NCBI RefSeq assembly: GCF_029836165.1
Contig: NZ_JAOEBG010000001.1
Span: 496,001-560,000 of the forward strand
Length of the DNA stretch: 64,000 nt
DNA from: Pseudomonas sp. GD04091
Lineage (GTDB): Bacteria; Pseudomonadota; Gammaproteobacteria; Pseudomonadales; Pseudomonadaceae
Reading direction: 5' to 3'
Both the position numbers and the translations under genes were made by a program. Position 1 is the first letter of the stretch. Each line of letters opens with the position of its first letter. This document shows, piece by piece, positions 61,876 through 64,000 of the stretch. The notes beneath the pieces are model-generated. The model worked only from the letters and a program-made list of their open reading frames with translations. It had not been told where the DNA came from and did not search any database.

Positions 61876-62931
61876 TCAGCCTTCTGATGCCGGCTGGCCA
61901 CCTGAGGTCACGGTGTCGACTCGTTTTTCCAGCTGCTGGAGACGCTTGGACATCTCGTCCAGCTGGCGGATACGCGCGGCGCTCTTGCGCCACTCGGCCA
62001 GGGGTTGCATGGCCGTACCGGAAGAATAGCCACCGGGTTCGGTAATCGAACGGGTGACCATGGTCATGCCGGAGACGAATACGTTATCGCAGACGTCGAT
62101 ATGGCCGACCATACCGACACCACCGGCGATCATGCAGTGCTTGCCGATCTTCGTGCTGCCGGAAATACCGACACAAGCCGCCATCGCGGTGTGGTCACCG
62201 ACCTGGACGTTGTGAGCGATCTGGATCTGGTTGTCGAGCTTGACGCCATCGCCGATGAGCGTATCCGACAGCGCGCCACGATCGACCGCGGTGTTCACGC
62301 CGATCTCCACGTCGTCGCCGAGGGTCACGCCACCAATTTGCGCGATCTTGCGCCAGATGCCCTTCTCGTTGGCGAAGCCGAAGCCTTCACCACCGATCAC
62401 CGCCCCTGACTGGATCACCACGCGTTTGCCGATGGTCACGTCGTGATACAGCGTCACGCGCGGAGCCAGCCAGCCGCCCTCACCGACGACGCAACGTGCG
62501 CCGATGAAGCAGTGCGCGCCAATGGTCACATTGGCCGCGATGCGCGCGCCGCTCTCGATCACCGCGAACGGGCCGATGCTGGCACTGGCGTCAACCCGTG
62601 CATCCTCCGCCACCACGGCGCTGGGATGAATTCCCGCCACAGCCTTGGGTTTGGGATCGAACAGGTGCGAGATTCGGGCGTACGCCAGGTAGGGGTCGGC
62701 AACGATCAGCGCGTTGCCGGCGAAACCGTCGGCGTCCTCGGCCTTGAGCAGCACCGCGCTGGCCTGGGTATCCTCCAGGAATTTGCGGTACTGCTTGTTG
62801 GCCAGGAAGCTCAATTGCCCGGACCGGGCCTCCTGCAAGGTGGCCAGTCCGGTGATTTCCAGCGCCTCGGGGCCGTTCAGCGTGGCCCCGAGGGCCTCGG
62901 CCAGCTGGCCGAGCGTCATCGTCACGGTCAT
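61876..62931 (-). CDS. lpxD: UDP-3-O-acylglucosamine N-acyltransferase
   Basis: A 351-residue acyltransferase with an N-terminal uridine-binding part and a beta-helix of hexapeptide repeats. The active histidine is in [21 protein letters not shown] short C-terminal coiled coil ends the protein. Confidence 0.97.
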   Translation of the reverse strand: MTVTMTLGQLAEALGATLNGPEALEITGLATLQEARSGQLSFLANKQYRKFLEDTQASAVLLKAEDADGFAGNALIVADPYLAYARISHLFDPKPKAVAGIHPSAVVAEDARVDASASIGPFAVIESGARIAANVTIGAHCFIGARCVVGEGGWLAPRVTLYHDVTIGKRVVIQSGAVIGGEGFGFANEKGIWRKIAQIGGVTLGDDVEIGVNTAVDRGALSDTLIGDGVKLDNQIQIAHNVQVGDHTAMAACVGISGSTKIGKHCMIAGGVGMVGHIDVCDNVFVSGMTMVTRSITEPGGYSSGTAMQPLAEWRKSAARIRQLDEMSKRLQQLEKRVDTVTSGGQPASEG

Positions 62932-62932
62932 A

Positions 62933-63436
62933 TCAACGCGCTTGGTTCATGCGCTCGATAACCTGGCGGGTGATGTCGTACTGCGGCTTGACATCGATCA
63001 CCGCGCCACGCTCGAGCACCAGGTCGTAACCGCCCTTCTTGATCACTTCCTCGACGGCGCCGTCGAGCTTGGGCTTGAGCTGCTTGAGCATGTCACGGTC
63101 GGCAACGGCCTTGGCCTCGTTCAGTTCCTTGGACTGGAACTGGAAGTCGCGGGCCTTCTGCTTGAACTCGAGCTCGAGGCGTTCGCGCTCCGGCTGAGGC
63201 ATCTTGTCGCCACCCTTGATCAGGCGGTCCTGAATACCCTTGGCGCTGCTTTCCAGGCCCTTGAGCTTGGTCAGTTGCGGGCCGAATTTCTTCTCGGCGT
63301 CGACCGCGTACTTCTTGGCCGCGTCGGATTCCAGCAGCGCCATCTGATAGTTCAGCACGGCAACCTTCATTTCGGCGAAAGCCGGGGTGGCGACCAGCGC
63401 CGCGGCCACTACGGCCAGTTGAGTCAACTTACGCAC
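62933..63436 (-). CDS. skp: Periplasmic chaperone Skp/OmpH
   Basis: A 167-residue periplasmic chaperone. A signal peptide (cut after ATPAFA) is followed by [20 protein letters not shown] and a long charged coiled coil, the tentacles that hold unfolded outer-membrane proteins. It lies between bamA and lpxD as is standard. Confidence 0.95.
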   Translation of the reverse strand: MRKLTQLAVVAAALVATPAFAEMKVAVLNYQMALLESDAAKKYAVDAEKKFGPQLTKLKGLESSAKGIQDRLIKGGDKMPQPERERLELEFKQKARDFQFQSKELNEAKAVADRDMLKQLKPKLDGAVEEVIKKGGYDLVLERGAVIDVKPQYDITRQVIERMNQAR

Positions 63437-63480
63437 GATGCACTCCTGGATAAACCGTTGTCGTTAAGCGAGGGCCGACC

Positions 63481-64000
63481 TCAGAAGGTCTGGCCCAGAG
63501 AGAATTGGAACACTTGCGTGTCGGCGTCGTCCGGCTTCTTGATCGGCATCGCCAGGCTGAAGCTCAGCGGGCCCAGCGCGGTGATCCAGGTCACACCCAG
63601 ACCGACGGAGCTGGCCATGTCCGAGAAACCGACTTTCGCGCAATCGGGCTTGGAGCCGCAATTGGTGTCGAACACGTTACCCACGTCCCAGAACACGGAG
63701 GTGCGCAGCGAGCGCTGGTCCTTGACGAACGGCAGCGGGAACAGCAGCTCCACGCCACCCTGGACGAGCACGTTACCACCGAACGGCAGCGGATCCTGGT
63801 CCGGGTCGGCAATGGTGCCCGGGTTCCTGCCGGTACTTGGCGTACTGCGCGGACCGAGGCTGCTGTCCTTGAAGCCACGCACCGAGTTGAAGCCACCGGC
63901 GTAGTAGTTCTCGTAGAACGGCAGGCCCGAGGTACCGCCGAAGCCATCACCATAGCCCAGCTCGGTGTGCAGGCGCAGGGTGTAGTCGTTGTTGATTGGC
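63481..64000 (-). CDS. bamA: Outer-membrane protein assembly factor BamA, C-terminal part
   Basis: About 172 residues of the C-terminal beta-barrel are visible; the gene continues past the right edge. The conserved SVRGF motif of loop 6 and a final strand ending QFSLGQTF are seen. BamA inserts beta-barrel proteins into the outer membrane. Confidence 0.96.
   Translation of the reverse strand, partial: PINNDYTLRLHTELGYGDGFGGTSGLPFYENYYAGGFNSVRGFKDSSLGPRSTPSTGRNPGTIADPDQDPLPFGGNVLVQGGVELLFPLPFVKDQRSLRTSVFWDVGNVFDTNCGSKPDCAKVGFSDMASSVGLGVTWITALGPLSFSLAMPIKKPDDADTQVFQFSLGQTF

Overview
The window looks like a chromosome segment of a Pseudomonas putida-group bacterium. GC is high, and the right-hand 28 kb carries the conserved Pseudomonas order mutS-fdxA-rsmZ-rpoS-nlpD-pcm-surE-truD-ispF-fghA-adhC, then a LysR gene, then ispD-ftsB-eno-kdsA-pyrG-tilS-accA-dnaE-rnhB-lpxB-lpxA-fabZ-lpxD-skp-bamA. 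REP-like palindromes of the P. putida type lie in several gaps. The species assignment is inferred from gene order and protein sequence, not from a database search.

Bases 1 to about 35,440 are most of a temperate siphovirus prophage with HK97-type head genes and lambda-type tail genes. Its left end lies outside the window. On the minus strand, reading right to left, the order is: Cro-like repressor, replication genes O and P, a YbcO-type nuclease, a second tyrosine recombinase, a Q antiterminator, a late promoter with a terminator just after it, holin, HNH endonuclease, terminase, portal, protease, capsid, connector and closure proteins, tail tube, a tail chaperone pair with a lambda-type -1 slippery site, tape measure, M, L, K, a lipoprotein, I, J and tail fibre genes. 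On the plus strand a CI/LexA-type repressor is followed by an early operon: a micro-protein, a ParB-like protein, a LuxR-type HTH protein, a YejK/NdpA homologue, many small unknowns, a frameshifted DNA methyltransferase, a DUF4224 protein and the integrase.

The lysis-lysogeny region is unusually readable. Five 14-bp operators share ATAAG-N4-CTTAT: three between cro and cI at 23-24 bp spacing, and two over a strong early promoter to the right of cI. A small promoter-plus-terminator unit beside O resembles lambda oop.

The integrase stop codon is only about 50 bp from the mutS start, and a perfect 8-bp inverted repeat between them is the best candidate attachment core. The phage therefore sits in the mutS 5' region, which could tie mismatch-repair expression to prophage state.

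From 35.4 to 64 kb the genome is ordinary core housekeeping: mismatch repair, stationary-phase sigma factor and protein repair, the Gac/Rsm regulatory RNA RsmZ with GacA boxes, formaldehyde detoxification, isoprenoid, Kdo, lipid A and CTP synthesis, the replicative polymerase and outer-membrane biogenesis. No tRNA, rRNA, insertion sequence or CRISPR array was seen.
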